Assembly: GCA_903838705.1 (NCBI GenBank)
Contig: CAILZL010000011.1
Span: forward strand, 62,001-126,000
Reading direction: 5' to 3'
DNA length: 64,000 bases
From: an uncultured Pseudomonadota bacterium
GTDB taxonomy: Bacteria > Pseudomonadota > Gammaproteobacteria > Steroidobacterales > Steroidobacteraceae
Shown here: positions 63,128-64,000 of the stretch, piece by piece
Numbering within the stretch: position 1 is the stretch's first letter
Layout: each line of letters begins with the position of its first letter
The notes under the pieces: model-generated
The model's database searches: none
Told to the model about the DNA's origin: nothing
What the model saw: the letters and a program-made list of their open reading frames with translations, nothing else
Program-made: the position numbers and the translations under genes

Positions 63128-63742
63128 ATGTCAAACTTGCTGGATCAGGCACGTCGCCTGCTTGCGGTGGCGCAAACCGGTTTGCATTACACCCGTAATA
63201 AATTTGAACGTGAACGTTACGAAGAAGTGGCGCAGATCGCTGCCGGGCTGATTGGTAATGCTGCACTGTATGACAGTCAGCAGATTCGCACGGCATGGTT
63301 GCTGGAAGATGGCTATACCACGCCCAAGATAGATGTGCGCGGTGCCATGTTCCGTGACAATGAAGTCCTGCTGGTGCGTGAGCGCAGTGATGGCAAATGG
63401 ACAGTTCCGGGCGGGTTTGCGGATGTGAATGAATCGCCCTCAGTGTCCATACTCAAGGAAATAGAACAGGAGTCCGGTTACACCGCGCGGGTACTCAAGC
63501 TGGCCGCAGTGCATGATCGCAATCTGCACAACTACCCGCCTTTCATGTTCCATCTCTGGAAGCTGCTGTTCGTGTGCGAAATCACGGGTGGGACGCCACG
63601 GCTCAGTAACGAAACAGATGGCGTCGATTTTTTTCCGCTGGAGAAATTGCCGGAGCTGTCAACCGGCCGCATCACTGCGGCACAGTTACAGTTGTTGCAC
63701 CGGCATTACCTTGAGCCGGGTCTGGCGACCGAATTTGACTGA
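63128..63742 (+). CDS. Nudix hydrolase with N-terminal helical domain
   Basis: A 204-aa protein from the ATG at 63128, which has an AGGA site; the ORF-track start at 63059 is upstream of it. The N-terminal helical part (LLDQARRLLAVAQTGLHYTRNKFERERYEEV) matches the Nudix_hydro_N type linked to ADP-ribose or CDP-choline enzymes. The Nudix box is GGFADVNESPSVSILKEIEQESGY, with Lys replacing the usual Arg before the first Glu. A sugar-nucleotide or dinucleotide is the likely substrate. Confidence 0.9.
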   Translation: MSNLLDQARRLLAVAQTGLHYTRNKFERERYEEVAQIAAGLIGNAALYDSQQIRTAWLLEDGYTTPKIDVRGAMFRDNEVLLVRERSDGKWTVPGGFADVNESPSVSILKEIEQESGYTARVLKLAAVHDRNLHNYPPFMFHLWKLLFVCEITGGTPRLSNETDGVDFFPLEKLPELSTGRITAAQLQLLHRHYLEPGLATEFD

Positions 63743-63893
63743 TGTACTGTGCGCTTAGTGTTCACGATGTGAAGCAAAGGCCATTTTGTCCATCATGCCC
63801 ATGAACACACTTAATCGTAATCAGCCTGTTCGACAATCGCAGCTAAACGGGTGGTGGATTCTTAACAAGTAAAAGAAGCATATGAGTTGCGGT

Positions 63894-64000
63894 TTATTTC
63901 AAGCTGGGTATCTCAATCGAACTGACTTTTCCGTCTGTCAATGTCACCCGGCCGGACAGAAATCCGGAGCGACCGATTTCCATCGCGTATAGCAACGTGC
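63894..64000 (-). CDS. C-terminal fragment of a gene cut by the window edge
   Basis: Reading leftward from the right edge, an open frame gives TLLYAMEIGRSGFLSGRVTLTDGKVSSIEIPSLK and a TAA at 63894-63896. Composition is coding-like, but no family can be named from 34 residues. The start is outside the window. The gap to the Nudix stop (about 150 bases) holds no gene I can support. Confidence 0.5.
   Translation of the reverse strand, partial: TLLYAMEIGRSGFLSGRVTLTDGKVSSIEIPSLK

Noticed and set aside
63795-63872. 25-codon ORF (MPMNTLNRNQ...WWILNK) after the Nudix gene
   Set aside because: No ribosome site or conserved pattern that I can support; too short to call.
1-64000. CRISPR array, prophage, insertion sequence, tRNA or rRNA genes
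   Set aside because: Read on both strands without finding direct repeats with spacers, transposase motifs, or tRNA cloverleaf-like blocks.

Overview
The window reads as about 64 kb of chromosome from a Gram-negative gammaproteobacterium of moderate GC. Support comes from an outer-membrane TamA/TamB pair, an Mla-type lipid ABC system, HrpB, RarD, NudC and a FadE-type acyl-CoA dehydrogenase. The arginine genes, with a transcarbamylase of the N-acyl-ornithine type and a short ArgH, recall Xanthomonadales-like lineages, but I cannot name a genus. I see no rRNA, tRNA, CRISPR array, prophage or insertion sequence. Function names come from motif recognition by eye, not database searches.

Layout. 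1-5.7 kb: sulfate ABC uptake genes (binding lipoprotein, CysT, CysW) joined to a histidine kinase and an OmpR-type response regulator. 5.7-6.6 kb: a class 1B-like dihydroorotate dehydrogenase. 6.7-15 kb: a membrane-lipid modification locus with an ECF sigma factor and RskA-like anti-sigma factor, then two divergent arms. The leftward arm is desaturase, FAD oxidoreductase, DUF1365 and Cfa-like methyltransferase. The rightward arm is DUF1475, DUF1295 and a second Cfa-like methyltransferase. Both arms start from a matching element, TGAATCC-N16-CGTAT(A/C), which I read as two ECF promoters. 15-18.5 kb: an Mla-like phospholipid transport operon. 18.6-25.4 kb: a Kef-type antiporter, a metallophosphoesterase, an NHL-repeat lipoprotein, a small monooxygenase-fold protein and an MscS channel.

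25.5-36.2 kb: malate dehydrogenase, a lower-GC patch with a double zinc-finger membrane protein, FadE, a two-domain M16 protease, a spermidine-synthase-like protein split over two genes, and a YadGH-like ABC exporter. 36.3-37.7 kb: a divergent pair that I read as a tandem FlhD-like protein facing an FlhC-like protein, with no flagellar gene nearby. 37.7-52.8 kb: NudC, a TANGO2-like protein, TamA-TamB, acetyl-CoA synthetase, a HIT protein, DUF4404, a small exported protein, HrpB, a thioesterase and a YpfJ-like metalloprotein. 52.9-61.4 kb: a leftward arginine operon, argR-argG-(P-loop protein)-argC-argD-argF'-argB-argH, with a pair of ARG-box-like palindromes upstream of argR. 61.4-64 kb: an exported cyclophilin, RarD, a Nudix hydrolase and the tail of a cut gene.

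The least ordinary parts are the FlhD-FlhD/FlhC-like pair, the ECF-controlled lipid locus with its mirrored promoters, and the P-loop protein of unknown role inside the arginine operon, which lacks an evident N-acylglutamate synthase.
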